NCBI GenBank assembly: GCA_002803225.1 | Contig: NXFV01001650.1 | Span: 1 to 64,000, forward strand | DNA from: Gamarada debralockiae | Lineage: Eukaryota; Ascomycota; Leotiomycetes; Helotiales; Hyphodiscaceae | DNA length: 64,000 bases | Direction: 5' to 3' | Notes under the pieces: generated by a model | Databases searched by the model: none | Told to the model about the DNA's origin: nothing | What the model saw: the letters and a program-made list of their open reading frames with translations, nothing else | Position numbers and translations under genes: made by a program | Part shown: positions 11,376-24,068 of the stretch, one piece after another | How the letters are laid out: each line of letters starts with the position of its first letter | Numbering within the stretch: the stretch's first letter is position 1

Positions 11376-12382
11376 GTGATATCTGGGACTGACTATCAGG
11401 TGCTATCAGGTACTGGCACAACTGGAAGCCTTGACCTCATCCTATTCTCGGGAATTGGAGAAGATAGTCGTCCCACGCGCACAGTTGGTCCTTCCTGGAC
11501 CGAGCTCTTCTATGGGCCTTTTGGCGTCCGCAAATTGACTGACACCTGGCAATACTTATCACTCGCCAACGGTGTTAACAGTGTTTCGGCAGCACGGAAC
11601 ACTTGGGCAAATGCCAAGATAGTATCAATGGAGAATCGCTTCTTTACCCTACTCGGGGTACACCCTGCGACCCTGCAGGCCGAAGGTTGTCGTGTTGATA
11701 TAGTCTCCAAATGCCTCTTAAGCTGCTATGGACTCCTCAACCCTCTTCGACTAAGATGGAAGTTCCGCGTTGGTGTCCCAAGTCTTTCTAATGACTTCCC
11801 ATGCGATTCCTCAGATTGGCTCGGGGACAAGGATGATATAGAGCTTGTTGATAGTATCAAAGCTATATGTACCATTATTTTTGACACACCTTGTCCGCTC
11901 GCCTTTCTAGAGGATGAAGTCCAAGAAAGAAGCAAAGAACAGGGGAGCTGTGGCGTACCCTGGTCTATAATCGAACAATCGACGGCTTGGTCGCCCCGTC
12001 GAATTGGGATCAAGTCTTCTCGGTGCTCTTAGAAGGTCCTGCAAGAATTCCCTTCGAGTACATTCCTCAACGATCTGCCAAAAGTCTCTCACAACTTGAA
12101 CTCGCAAGATGTTACGTTGCGCCATATTTAGCGGCTGTCAAGAAATGTTTGGGAGGAGGGAGATGGCTATACATAACGCAACATGGACACTTAGGTATCG
12201 CAAATTCGTACGCAAAACCGGGAAATCATGTTTGTGTCATGAAAGGCTGCAGCTCTCCGGTTATTCTTGGGCCCTACTCCCCTGTAGATCCGTCGTTAGA
12301 AACATTCAGAGGATGCACATACTTACATGGCTACATGCAAGGAAAAGCTATAGATGATCTCGACTCAGGCAATCTGATATAG
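11376..12382 (+). pseudogene. HET-type protein, C-terminal relic
   Basis: Two overlapping frames together resemble the C-terminal half of fungal heterokaryon-incompatibility (HET) proteins. The signature is the tail GGRWLYITQHGHLGI...KPGNHVCVMKGCSSPVILGPY, followed by LHGYMQGKAIDDL, and before it LWRTLVYNRTIDGL. The reading frame shifts by one nucleotide within the G-run around 11941-11945; upstream belongs to one frame and downstream to the other. The N-terminal HET domain itself is not seen: only about 220 bp separate this piece from the permease gene. So it is a truncated, frameshifted remnant. A tiny unrecognised intron at the frame change is possible but no suitable splice pair is visible. 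Confidence 0.65.
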
Positions 12383-14123
12383 CAGGCCGAAAATGATGAG
12401 GCTTTGCAGCTTGGAGGTTGGTCTCTGAGAGTAATACGAAATTGAAAACCAGGTGGGAAGAAGTTTACTGACAGCGGAGCGAGCTCAATGAGATGCGGTG
12501 CCTCCAGAGACGCTGTCGCCTGCAACTATGGAGTCCACATGGCTGCAGCGACTGAATCTAGATACCGTCGACCCCAACCCAGAGAATTTGGGGGCAGGAT
12601 TCACATCATTGTGTATATAGTACTCGGCGGGTCTTCGAGGAGGCAGAATTGGCAATTGGCTGGTTTATTTGAGACAGACGGCGTGGCTGAGGTTGCAGAG
12701 ACATAGGTCTGGAAGCCTTGGAAGTTTACCTTTAGAGCTTGAGTCGGGCTTGGGAGGGACTGGTTCCTGTCTGTTAGATTGAAGAGTTAGCTATGAAGAG
12801 AATTGAAATATAATTTACGAGTTCGGCGTAGCGAGAATAAGGACTCGGCGTGATTAAATCTGTCCTGATCGTCTTCTAGACGTGAAACACACAATAAAAT
12901 CAGGGCAAGAGAGGATGACTATCGCTTAGACAATTGGATTACTCTGAAAAAAAGACTGGCATTGCAACCAAGAGAATCTATTCAAGACCAATGAGGAAAA
13001 TCGCGTCTAAGTAGAAGGAGAAATTGCTCGATATTAATAAAGAAAATAGCATTATAATTCCCAAGAAATCCTATCGAATGAGTGTTAAGTGGCGTAGAAT
13101 CAGCACGTAGTACTCCTCTAAGACAAAAATTGGGTGTGCAGGATCGTAGCGCGAGGTGGCCTTTAAAGTTCCCGTTTTTAAAAGAGTGCTGCCAATAGAG
13201 TATTTATATGTTATTAAACCTGAAAGTAAACGTCAAAAATCAATTCGTTCTGTTCATTCGTATTGATAACCAATCTTGTAGTCGGGCGAGGCTTTCAGAT
13301 ATGGAAGACTGTTGTAACAGGAAATCGGCACAGTATAGGTGCGAACGTTGACTGTTGCTTAGAACGGAGGAATATCTTGATGGGAAATAAATCAACTGTA
13401 GATTGGGGATGGGATGTGAAGATCTGAGCTTCATAAACAATTTGTTCTTATGAAGTTTGCGACCGAGCTTAATTTGTACTTTGGACCGTGTGGTGCCTTA
13501 AAATGCACAGTTGTCTGGTGTCAATTTAGGTATCAGCAGACGCCGATCCAAGGAACACAACTGTTCAATTTTGGCTGGCAGCTCAAGTGAGCCGATGAGC
13601 CGAGGGGCCTGAGTTGAAGCGGCCAGGCTGACTAACCGACTTTAGGAGAAAGGGGGGAAAAAAGTCGTGTAAAACTACCAGTCAAAATCATCTGTATATT
13701 TACATCCATGTCGATACCATCATGCTCAACATCTTCACCGCTATCATCATCATCACTTGAAATGAGGAAATAATTTCCGTCCAAACTACTGCCGTAACTC
13801 TTACATCGGGAGAAGTCGCGGTCATTGCTGGACAAACACTTAGTCTGGTTCCAGGGGATTCGGGAATTATGATTAGTAGCTCGATGGAGGTGTTGGCACT
13901 AAGCACAGGTCCAACGAAAGGCCAGTCAGAGTCAAGCACAGTCCTGTACAATTCACTAGAAGTGGCGGAAAGAATGTTCGTAGAACGACAGCTTAAATAG
14001 CTCCTTTAGGGTTATGGCTTCTGAGAGTTACTTTGTACTTTGATGAGTTCATAATAGGAATATTGAGGGACTTTGTCTTGATACTGGTAATGAGACCGGA
14101 CAGACTTCCCACACATGGGTGGG
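12383..14123. other. Intergenic, no supported gene
   Basis: Only short frames occur, none with recognisable domains or conserved exon structure. The piece 13632-13951 (minus) carries two overlapping short acidic or low-complexity frames that I do not consider coding. Confidence 0.5.
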
Positions 14124-15501
14124 CTAATTCGTCTTCACGGCACCATGAGTCATCATAGCAGACTTCATGATAAGATCCCAATCATGCAACATGTTTGCAT
14201 TCTCCACAGAGGACTCGACTTCGGCCTTCCCTCTTGGAATCATCTCTGCCTCATACTTGAACACCACATCGTCAAGCTCCTTCTTATCTTTCATCTCGGC
14301 CAGTCCCTTAACGAGGCTCGCAACATCAGTGATGCAATGATTGAGCCCTTGTCCTCTGTCTATACAATATCTGGAGTCAGTATTTTAATCGGTGGAAGGG
14401 GAATGAAAGGGTTCTCACAAGGAGTCATAGGATGGGCAGCATCTCCCGCAAGAGTGGCCCTTCCACCATGATTGTTCCATGGCTCGGTGACCCAGTACGA
14501 GATCCTTCCCACACTCGTCGTCGTATCATCATCTGGAATCCACGCGATAGCAAACTGGAACGGCTCTCCACAACTTTCACCAATCTTCTTCTTCAAGACT
14601 GCAAGGCGGCCTGCGTTGTCGAGGGCAGGATCGAGTTGTCCCACCCAAGAACTACTGATCGAGAATGACCAAGTCGTGGGATCTTCAGGATCCAGAACAT
14701 TTTGAACTGGAAGCAACGTTGGAACTTTAAACCAGTGTAAAACTTTTGTCAATAGGGCAAGTTCAACTTACCGGAAATGAAGTTCATAACGCCCGCTGGA
14801 TTATACGCCATACAGAACACCGGATTCCCACTCCTCACATGTCTCGCCTTCTCTGCATCCTTATAATTCACTGTCGTCATGAAACTCACCAGATTCGACG
14901 TTTTTGACGCAGCGACATCTTTTCCAAGCAATTCAGTCCTAACAACTGATTGTGGGCCATCCGCACCAACAACCATATCTCCTTCAACACTCGTCCCATC
15001 GGCAAAACTGGCCGTGACGCCCTGCCCACTCTCTCCATACTTCAGCCCAGAAATCTCCTTGCTATACCGAATCTCAAGGCCCTCACTGCACAATGCGCGC
15101 ATTCGGTTGCGGTCCACACGAATCATTCCCGGCATGACGATTTCCTTCAGTACCTCGCCTGAAGCACTATTATAGATAGTGGCTTTCTCTACTGGGCCTC
15201 CGAAAGGATCGCAGTAGGCTTCATGGAGACGGGCGTAGAGGGTTGGTGGGAGAAGAGTTTTGAGATGCGGTGCGGACCAGTGGATTGCCATTGTCCATTC
15301 TCGATTTGCCTGGTAACCGATTGGCTCTTTCTCAAAGACCGTGGTGCGGATGCCGGCCTGTTGAGTGTTAGAATCTGGTGCTGTTTTTTACGGGAGTGGG
15401 AGTTGGAATACCTGCTTCAGTCCTTGGGCTAGTAGTAGACCTGTGATCCCAGCGCCTATGATCAGGACGTGGATGTCTCTTGTAGTTGACGGAGTAGACA
15501 T
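14124..15501 (-). CDS. FAD-dependent monooxygenase (class A, PF01494-type)
   Basis: A flavoprotein hydroxylase that would use FAD and NAD(P)H to oxygenate a small organic substrate. Four exons (15501-15412, 15357-14772, 14724-14419, 14359-14124) give 405 aa with short GT-AG introns. Three signature motifs are present: the dinucleotide-binding GAGITG at about residues 16-21, the DG motif VVGADGP at about 159-165, and the GD motif LAGDAAHPM at about 317-325, followed by RGQGLNHCITD. The length is normal for the family, so it looks intact. No polyketide synthase, NRPS or transporter gene is adjacent, so a pathway cannot be named; salicylate-hydroxylase-like and zeaxanthin-epoxidase-like enzymes share this fold. 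Confidence 0.88.
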
Positions 15502-17518
15502 AGTGAGGATTATTGTAGGCTTTATTTTAAACAAATCTAATGAACAAGAATTAAAATAGCACTTGCTCACTTTAATCTGGGAAGTCCCGACTTATATACA
15601 AGTCATTTTAAGTACGCCTCAGCCTCGTGTACTTGTACTAGCACGGTCAGCCAGCCGAACACTATCCACTTCGGTTCTGAACCTGTACGAGGCAATCAAA
15701 ATCATTGGGCAACCAGTACGAGCGATTTCGCTTGAAGTAGGCATGGCTGATTGTAGGGACATGAAAATAAAGTGCGGTGTCAGCAAGTTCAGGGACTTCC
15801 GGCCGGCCAATCGGGAGCCAATGAATATCCGAACTCGAGGTTTCTTTGGAGCACTCCTACAAGCAATGTTCAGGGGCACAAAATATATTATAAACACCCA
15901 AGATGGCACGAATGAGACTGCATTGTGAATGGAGAAAGTTCGGACTAAACCTCGACGACAGGACGAGAGACCGTCGACAGCGCAAAAGGGGTCAATTACA
16001 AGGTAGAAATCGACGATGGATCCTAAAATCGGAAAACACTCATTAATTTTCCAGCACAACGAACCTTGCGGGAAAAGGAATGCAACGGAGAAGACAAAGC
16101 ACATATGTGACTGCCTTGATACGCCTCTGTTCAAATGCGAACTTGTCATTGACCTCCTGATGGCCAACTCGCCGGGCAACAGCTACTACTCCTTCATTGT
16201 AGGTAACGGGAGATATTTATAATGTGCTGGAGGAGTAACCACGAATAGAATGGTGAGTGAATGACTATTGTTATCATTCACCAACATCAGGTTTGCCTTA
16301 TTTTGCTTTAGCGTCAGATATTGCAGAGGCTAAGATCCAAAAGTCATTTTGACTCAGAGCAGAGTCACTTGAGTCACCATGGTGGCAATGATAATCAACC
16401 TCTTGCACTTTGAAGAAAAGCTGGCAAAGGGGCTTCAATTTGTAAAATTGGAACAAGGCAAAGTAACACCGCTAAGTTGTAATTCTTTCCAGTCTCGTTC
16501 TATTTAAGAAAAGGGGCATACTAGTCAAGGAGAAATTTCAAAGCAGCAGGAAAGAAGCGTGAGCAGGACAAGGCTTGTCTGTGGACAAGTCACCTAGATA
16601 AGGTGTGCCGTTATCCATGTATTGCTCGTTCTCTGAATGATTGGAAAGACGATGGGTGTTAGAAGTTGAATTGGGGCGCGGAGTTGGAGCGAGGAATGAG
16701 GATGAATCGATAACATGACAAGGATCGACAACGAATGAGCATTTAACAACAACCTATTGAAACTCAGCCACCATGCTTGGATATTGTAGGCCGCTGCAAT
16801 TGTAGTCTTTAACAGCCGGTGTAAAGTCTATAGGGTTTTGAACGATTTCATGCAGACAGGCATGAGCGACTGGAGTTTTGGGAATGCTGCTGTGGGTAGC
16901 TTACCCAGTGGCAGGGTCCGGCGAAAGACTACTTGCACAAATATGGATGTGGAAGGAAGGAAATATCAAGAGAGAAAATTCGTACACATCACATCACACC
17001 AAAGCCATCAGACAAACTTTTGTGGAGATCTTATTTCGTAATGCACAAAGCCCAAATCCACCACGAGCACATGGGTATGTAGCAGTCCTCAACAAGATAG
17101 CACCACATCCTCGCAATCCCAGATCGAGTCCACCATTTAACACAACAGACTCGCATCTAAGTCCACTGGTGAAGCTTATCCATCTCAGCCACACTACCGT
17201 AAGATGCCACCCCATCCATGCAAGTTTTTATTCGCATATCGAATACATCCACCGCAAGCGATCGGAAACACAAGGGAAAGGAAATCAAAAAGTAGGGACC
17301 AGAGACAAGATATCCGGAAAGTCGGTTCCCCAAACGCCCTTATTTTGCTGTGCAGAGTTTTGGGTTGTTGCAATGTCCATCTTCTATCCGTCAAATATAC
17401 GCAACGAGGAAGAGAGCCGTATGTCTAAACGCTCATCATGATGTTTGTGAGGGAGGAAAGTCGTGAATGCAAGAACCGAGGCGAAGACGAAACGAAAGAA
17501 ATGTAGAGGGTGACATGT
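15502..17518. other. Intergenic, no supported gene
   Basis: About 2 kb between the monooxygenase start and the eS27 stop. Frames at 15619-16179 (minus) and 16878-17441 (plus) reach 186-187 codons, but their composition is irregular and they show no domain or splice structure. The region near 17200-17518 is likely eS27 3' untranslated sequence. TGACTCA-like repeats occur near 16350-16375. Confidence 0.45.
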
Positions 17519-18061
17519 CTACTTTCTTCGGAACGAGCAGCCTTCGGTCAGTCTGGCCTTTCCACCTGTGGGTTGACACAGCACGGTCGAGCAACCGGCG
17601 CAGATGACGACGGTTTGTGCGTGCGAGTAGACGGTCGTGATGGTGAAGCAGCCGGGGCACTTGACATCCATGAAGAAGGATCGGGGAGCAGGAACAAGGT
17701 TCTGTGAGGGGTAAAAGTCAACTTATGGCCTTTCTTTCGAGCACGAAGATCTAGATGGGATCGAGGAATCGTACCTTAAGCTTGTGCTTGCGCGCCTCGG
17801 CGGCTGGGGTTGGGTTGAGGAGATCAACTGCGAGAACCTATCCAGGCAGCATCACGTTAGCCCTTGCTCTCCAATGTCCATCATAAAGTCCATCATCGCA
17901 TCCGTTCCATCTCAACCATCTCCATCACTCTCATATTATGCCGCAGAGATACTATCGCGAACTCTTCGCCTTCCATTTCGTTGTGGGTAGGTCGTGTGCC
18001 AAATTGCCTTCACCGACAAATTTCGTAATCAACTGGGAGGAAGAGGGGAATTCCTTACCAT
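17519..18061 (-). CDS. rps27: 40S ribosomal protein eS27
   Basis: A zinc-binding component of the small ribosomal subunit. The coding sequence is three exons: the ATG alone (18061-18059), then 17837-17775 (21 codons, [21 protein letters not shown]), then 17701-17519. The product has 82 aa, the usual size. The C4 zinc finger is complete: CPGC (from about residue 37) and CAGC (about 56), with the family tail ending CSFRRK. The ATG-only first exon is followed by GTAAGG and a long intron (about 220 nt), a common arrangement in fungal ribosomal protein genes. Its short exons explain why it is easy to miss in simple frame scans. Confidence 0.95.
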
Positions 18062-18402
18062 CTTGACGATTCGCGATTAAGGTTTGTATTGATTTGGAGT
18101 GACTGACGGGTCTTTCGTCGAGTGGTTGAGTCTTGGAGACGTAGAGAGCGGTTGTCAGTCGTTGTCGATGAATCGAGGTGAAAGGGGAAAAGAAGAAGCG
18201 GAGGCAATCAAATGTGCTTTTGCCCTAGCGAGAATTTGAAAATCTAGGTTGTGCGTCACGTGAATTTCGAGAAACGTTGAAGGTCCGAGCTTCGAGTTGT
18301 ACCCAATCGGGAACCTAGCTCTCTTCAGCCGAGTGGACGAGGCCGCGCATCTTTCAAAAAAAAGGCAACAGAACATGCGACTTTCAAGATTCCATAGACA
18401 AG

Positions 18403-19222
18403 ATGGCGGCTCCTATGGACGAGCGCATAAGTGTGCCAATAGATGATCCGAATGCAGATACAGAATGGTATTTCCTCTCCTATTTCAAACTCAAGCAAAA
18501 TCTAAACTCCCAGGAATGAAATCCTCCGCAAACACGGCGTCATCCCAGAAAAGCCCCCCTCTCCAACACCCCTCATTGAAGAAGCAATCCTCGAAGGTCG
18601 ACGTCTAGCCCACGAAAACCGCCTCGAAGGCAAAGATCTTGATGAGCTCGACGAACTAGAAGATTTGGAAGACGAGAACTTCCTTGAAAAATATCGGCAG
18701 CAGAGAGTCCAAGAACTGGCAGCCTTGACCAAGAAAGCTGTCCATGGATCCGTGTATCCGATTTCCAAGCCGGATTACTCGCGAGAAGTCACTGAGGCAA
18801 GCAATAATGGACCTGTGCTGGTCAATTTGACAAGTGGATTGGGCACAAATGTTGAGAGCAGGGTGTTGACTGAGCTTTGGAGGAAAGCTGCAGTGGAGTT
18901 TGGGGAGGTCAAGTTCTGTGAGATCAGAGGGGATATGGCGATTGAGGGATACCCGGACAGGAATTGTCCGACGATCCTGGTTTATCATAAGGGCGATATT
19001 GTCAAGCAGGTCGTTACGTTGATGACGCTTGGTGGGGTCAGAATAGGCATGCAGGAGATCGATAGGCTGCTGATTGAGGTGGGAGCTATCAAGGATAATG
19101 ATATGAGGGTCACGAAGAGGAGAAAGGATGCGGAAGACTTGGAAGAAGAGAAGCTGGAAAAGGGTGGCATAAGGGGCTTGAAGAAGGCCACTATCGAGGA
19201 TGAAGACGACGATTGGGATTAG
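18403..19222 (+). CDS. plp2: Phosducin-like protein 2 (PLP2/PhLP2-type)
   Basis: Phosducin-like proteins of this group are thioredoxin-fold cofactors of the CCT chaperonin, acting in actin and tubulin folding in the cytosol. Two exons (18403-18467, 18514-19222; 46-nt intron) give 257 aa, as expected. The N-terminus carries the group signature DTEWNEILRKHGVIPEKPPSPT. Then comes an acidic helical part (EDLEDENFLEKYRQQRVQEL) and a thioredoxin-like domain with VKFCEIRGDMAIEGYPDRNCPTILVY from about residue 165. The tail is charged and ends in acidic residues (DEDDDWD), as in homologues. No redox CXXC is present, which is normal for this family. Confidence 0.92.
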
Positions 19223-19743
19223 ATGGAACATTGCTTGGCAGAATGGAGTTTAGGTGTCTGGAGAAATGAGAGCTGCGAGCCTCTAGTATTCTATGAAATG
19301 ATCTACGAATTGGAATGCCCCCATTATCCGTCATTATTTGTCTTGTGTCTATTCTTTTCATTTGTCTAGGCCAAGACTACCGAAGCTCGGGCATATGACA
19401 ATCAGTTGAGTTCCCGACACTGAGTACGAGGGCACTTGTGCTTGTACAAGTGCATGTAGATTGTAGATTTTGAGACTTAGCTTCTGTACAGGAGTTCTCA
19501 TAGAACATATTCCGTAAAACTGCTCAAGAATTCCCCTGCTACGAAAAATCACAAAGCGACAAGTCGACGAGGTTTCGGCATTGATTCCGAAGCCCCCTGC
19601 TCAAAAATCGGCTATGGGCCGTGCGCCTTCCCGAGTCGTCACTCACGCGACTGTTTACATCTTCGAGTCCAGAACCTCAATCCCCGAATTCTCACCAATT
19701 AACAGCATTTCATATTCAAAAACTGCCAATACATTCCCTTCAA

Positions 19744-21368
19744 ATGGCGGATGAGCTTACTCTCCCAAGATTGGTTTGGAATCCATCTACCGGATCATTC
19801 TCCAAAGATAGACCCCGCAAACGCGTTCGGCTCAGCAGTCCTCCAGTCTCCAGCGATCCCGCCCTCTTCTCGAGTGATGACGACCCTTCCTCAGAGAACT
19901 ATACCCAAGGTCGCCGCAAGCAGAAATACAGAGGTCCTTGGTACAGTCAAGAGCCAACTTCGGAACAAGACTCGCAGGAATCGCAGGGTCGCGAGAGTCC
20001 TAAGAAGAGCAAGAGGACCTTTGAGAGGCAATTCGACAGTGGAGTTTGGCTTGGGAGTGATGGCACGGACGTGGATGAGGCTATAGAATGTTTACAATCG
20101 ATCGATGAGACATGGAACTTGCCTGTGAGGCAGTCTCGTGCCACCCAGACCAGGGACGAACCACCGTCGCCAGAGGAACTCGCACGGGCACAAATTGAAC
20201 TGTGTCTTGAGGAGGGGAACGAAAGCATTGATCTATCGTAAGTTGCTCACTTGAATGGCAAGATACTAGCTAATTTATTGTCCGCAGATCTCGAGGCCTA
20301 ACCTCGCTTTCGAATGCAACTGTCCGACCTCTTGCTGCATTTTCCTGCGTTCCTCCGGTCACCGAAGGCGTATTCTCTCGAATTGAACCCATGTTGAAGA
20401 TCTTCCTGGCTTCAAACAACCTCACAACACTTCCAGCAGAGCTTTTCAATCTCGATCGCCTTACTGTTTTGAGTCTACGCGCCAATCGAATACATGAACT
20501 ACCACCCGGTATTGGAAATCTGTGTAATCTGCAGGAGTTGAACCTGTCCCAGAACGGCATGCAATATCTTCCTTTTGAGATCTTGGATCTCTTTTCGGAC
20601 AATCACCGTCTGCAGAGCTTCACAATACACCCAAACCCCTTTCACGAGCCTCGATATTCGGAACAAGAAACCGAACAGTCTGCCGAAGAGGAGGTATCAC
20701 ACAAAATTGGGCTTGGCAATCGTGCTCGTCCTCGGCGTGGTGCAATATGTCGGATTTCAGAAGACGAGCGACGGCGGTCCTGGCACCCACAATGGAAAGT
20801 TTCGTGCAAAGCCCGAACAGAGGTCAGATTTCTGGACATCAACGGTTCCCATCTGAAGGGTCCAACTTTCTCAAACCAAACACTTTTCGGACCGCGGAAG
20901 TTCCCAAATGGGATATCAGTCGCAGAAATCGGCGACAAGCCCATGCCTCCAACACCCCGTGGTAACCAGCTGTCTCGCGCTCCCTCCCTTCTCGAAGTCG
21001 CTCTCAACGCCTGCTCACGAACATCTCAATTACCCTATTTACATTCCATGCTACCAGAACCCTACCCTGAGTATCTCCCGGGACTCTTGACCACAGTTGC
21101 CGCGAGGAAAGAGTCTGGAACCACCAAATGTACGATGTGCAAACGAGACTTTATAATTCCCCGGGCGGAATGGATTGAGTGGTGGGAGATTGCGAAGTGC
21201 GCCGACAATAAAGGAATGGCGAGCGCCGCCAGCCCTCTGAGACAGTTGGAGAACGAGAGAGACGTGGTGGAGAGTATGGTCCCATTGATGAGGAGAGGTT
21301 GCAGTTGGCTTTGTGTTCCAGAGACGGTCACGGTGGAGGAGGATGATAAGATGGCTGTGGATGCCTAG
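19744..21368 (+). CDS. Leucine-rich-repeat protein with CXXC-type tail
   Basis: Two exons (19744-20237, 20288-21368) encode 524 aa. The first third is polar, with basic KRVRLSSPP and KKSKR patches suggesting a nuclear signal. Then come three to four leucine-rich repeats (LKIFLASNNLTTLPAEL, LTVLSLRANRIHELPPGI, LQELNLSQNGMQYLPFEI), then a disordered stretch. The C-terminal region has TKCTMCKRDF, a possible half zinc site, followed by the aromatic IEWIEWWEI-like segment. Start choice: the 19744 ATG begins a tidy MADELTLPRLVWNP N-terminus, while the frame upstream has no ATG. The LRRs indicate a protein-binding role; I do not know the precise orthologue. Confidence 0.85.
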
Positions 21369-22053
21369 GTTCGAAATTGGGTTATGGTACATCTCAATGA
21401 TGGAGATTTTGTATATGTGTTTCTTTGGCGCATTGTGGGGTACCTCTGTTCTGTGAGCGATTCCAGCGAAGCGTAGCATTTGAGCGTATTTAGAGCGTTG
21501 TTCCTTCTCCTTCTCGTTCTAGTCAAGGCCTGCCATGTATCGAGCTGGCGGCCTACAAAATCAAAACTGCCTGCTGGTTCCTTGCAGGGCGTATTCCCGA
21601 ACTCAGATGGGGCCTCCCATTCTCTCTCCAAGTGGACTGCCCGCATCAGTCTGAATGATTGATGAACCTCGCATAATCAAGGCCTCAATCCCTCTGCTGT
21701 CTTTTTTGGGAGGCCTCCATTCCCTCGAAATCTACTCGCTAAGCGGTGTGGGGTGACGAGGCTGGGGCTGATTCCTCTTGATACAATTGGCGCATCAATG
21801 CCCTTGTTGCTTAGCCGGGCAGCCTCATTTTCGCGTGATGGGAGGCCTCGTTTGCTCAACTTCTCATTTAACAACGAGCGGCATCCACCCTCCACGATAT
21901 TTTCTTCACCACCATCCTCCCTCCCCCAAACACCGCCTTAGCCAGTGCACCAAATAGTCGCAGAACGACCCCACCCCGAGTGAAGGCCGCTTGGCCGTTC
22001 ACGAAGAACCAAGGCTCGCCTTGGAGCTTAGGCTGAAAAGCCTTTCCACTTAA

Positions 22054-23344
22054 CGCAGAGGTCCGCCTCGCGGACGGCGGACTTTCTGCGCGGGCGCAGA
22101 AGCAATTTCTTTCGACTTTCTTGGGGATTGTTCTAGTAGGAACAGTACTACAGACGATTTCACATCTATTTTTGATCAATTTTATTCCTCAAGCAGTTCT
22201 TTAGACGTTGATCGTACTTCATGTTGTGAGCTCGACAATATCAACGCATCATCAAAATTATACCTTTCCGGACCTGGACAAAGATTACAGGCGAATTCCT
22301 TTTCCGAGGCACAAATACCCATTTCCATATCTTTCGACCAATTCGTAGGAATTGAAACCGACTTGTGTCTACAGAACCATTCCGGGACGACTTCTGCTAG
22401 CCAGAGGAGTTATCTAGGCCACCAAGACCAGGCCACTGAGCAGCATCAGTCAGTTCTAGACGCACCATACTCTGTCACTTATCCACACGTTGTAGCACCA
22501 ACTCTCCTCGATAGAACTCCTGTCCCTCCTTCACAACTAGAGCTACTCTCAAGGTCTTCCCACCTGTTTGATTTTCCAGATTTCCCATTGGCGTCTGAAC
22601 CTTATACCGGTTTCGATCCTTCTACCCAACGATTGACCGACGACGTCCAAGGAGCCAAAACTTCGTTTCGGAAGCCCCCTTGGACGGTGGCCAGTGTGGC
22701 CGCAACATCTGCTCCACTGCATCTTTTACCCGGCAGCCAAATTCAACCATATCAAACCGGTTCTTTTCCACAGACCCCCGAAACTCTCGTTCTCATCGAG
22801 CAATCCAATATCAACGGCGTACCGAACATTCCCGGGAGTAACGATCATTCCTCTGTCCAAACCGAATCAGCGACAACGCCATCAAACCCCGCTTCTTCTA
22901 CGTCAGCGACTTTGGGCTCCATCCAATATACCTGGGCCTCCTGCAACAAGACTTTCCTAACGAGGAGCCAGTACAAGTGAGCCTCTGCATCCCACACTCC
23001 CCCGCCTCTCTCCCCGGGCACGCGCTGACTCTCTTACCAGTCATCATAGCAAGAATCACACCAAACCCTTCCAATGCACCTCATGTCCTGCTCGGCACGC
23101 CACCAAACGACAACTCGACCGCCATATCAACGAGAAGCACAACACCACTGAGAAGTACTTCTGTACTGTTTCTGCCTGCAAACGGTCGCTAGCGCGCAAT
23201 AGAAAGCCTTTCCTAAGAGATGATGGGTGTAGGAAGCATATGAGGAGAGTGCATCACATGACGGAGGAGCAAGTGAAGGAATGTGGGATGGACGAGAGGA
23301 CGAGGATGATTCGATTGGGGCGGAAGATGCGAGGGAGAGTTTGA
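22054..23344 (+). CDS. C2H2 zinc-finger protein, tandem copy 1 (5' end unresolved)
   Basis: A probable DNA-binding protein. The open frame runs from 22054 (after a stop) to 22976, a GT-AG intron (22977-23040) follows, and the last exon is 23041-23344. The first exon is Ser/Thr/Pro-rich. The finger region spans the intron: a first finger whose leading cysteine is tyrosine (codon 22927-22929, QYTWASC), a second finger CTSCPARHATKRQLDRHINEKH, and a third C-x4-C...HMRRVH finger. There is no ATG in the entire first open exon, so the start must lie in an unrecognised upstream exon, or the gene is dead at its 5' end. Same gene organisation as copy 2. Transcription-factor function is inferred from the fingers only. 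Confidence 0.65.
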
Positions 23345-24068
23345 GGTTAGATTTCCTTGTTCAATGTTGTCATATAGAACGGAGTTTGGAATGGAATTTG
23401 TTTTCTTGCACGAAAGAAGTCTACTGGAAACCAACATCATCGAGTGATTTTATTGCAAGGGCTTATCACTTTTATCTCTGTTCTGTGAGCGATTTCATGC
23501 ATAGCGTAGCATTTGAGCGCATGTGAAGAGTTGTTCCTTCTCCTTCTCGTTCTAGTCACGGCCTGCCATGTTCGACCTGGTGACCCCACGCTTCAAAACT
23601 GCATGCTGATTCCTTGCAGGGCAGATTCCCGATCATTATTCGTATTCTCATATGGGGACTCCCATTCTCCCTTCAAGTGGAGCATCTACTCCAAGCTGCA
23701 AATGAATGACGGCTATCACAAAACCAAGGCCTCCATCTTTTCCTTGTCTTTTGGGGAGGCCTCGCTTCCTTCGAAACCTTCCTACCAAGTTGGTGTGGGA
23801 CGACGAGGCTGGGTCTGAATCTTCTTCATACAATTGGCCATTTGTGATACGTTTCCTCCCACACCTCGTTCGTTGTCCCCTCAACTACACCACCCTGGCT
23901 TAGCCGTACAGCCTCATTTCGCGTTTGGGAGGCCCCGTTTTCGGACCTCTAGAAGTATAATAATCCAAGACTTCCTCCCCTCCATCGCAGCCTCTATTCT
24001 TCACCACCACCTTCAACCCGACTTTACCCGCCCCCCAAACAGTCGCGCATCGACTCCACCACGAGTGA

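Noticed and set aside
15619..16179. 186-codon minus-strand frame
   Set aside because: Hydrophobic-looking but lacks a consistent pattern of spans or any family motif; most likely chance.
16878..17441. 187-codon plus-strand frame near the eS27 3' end
   Set aside because: Overlaps likely eS27 3' untranslated sequence and shows no protein-like features.
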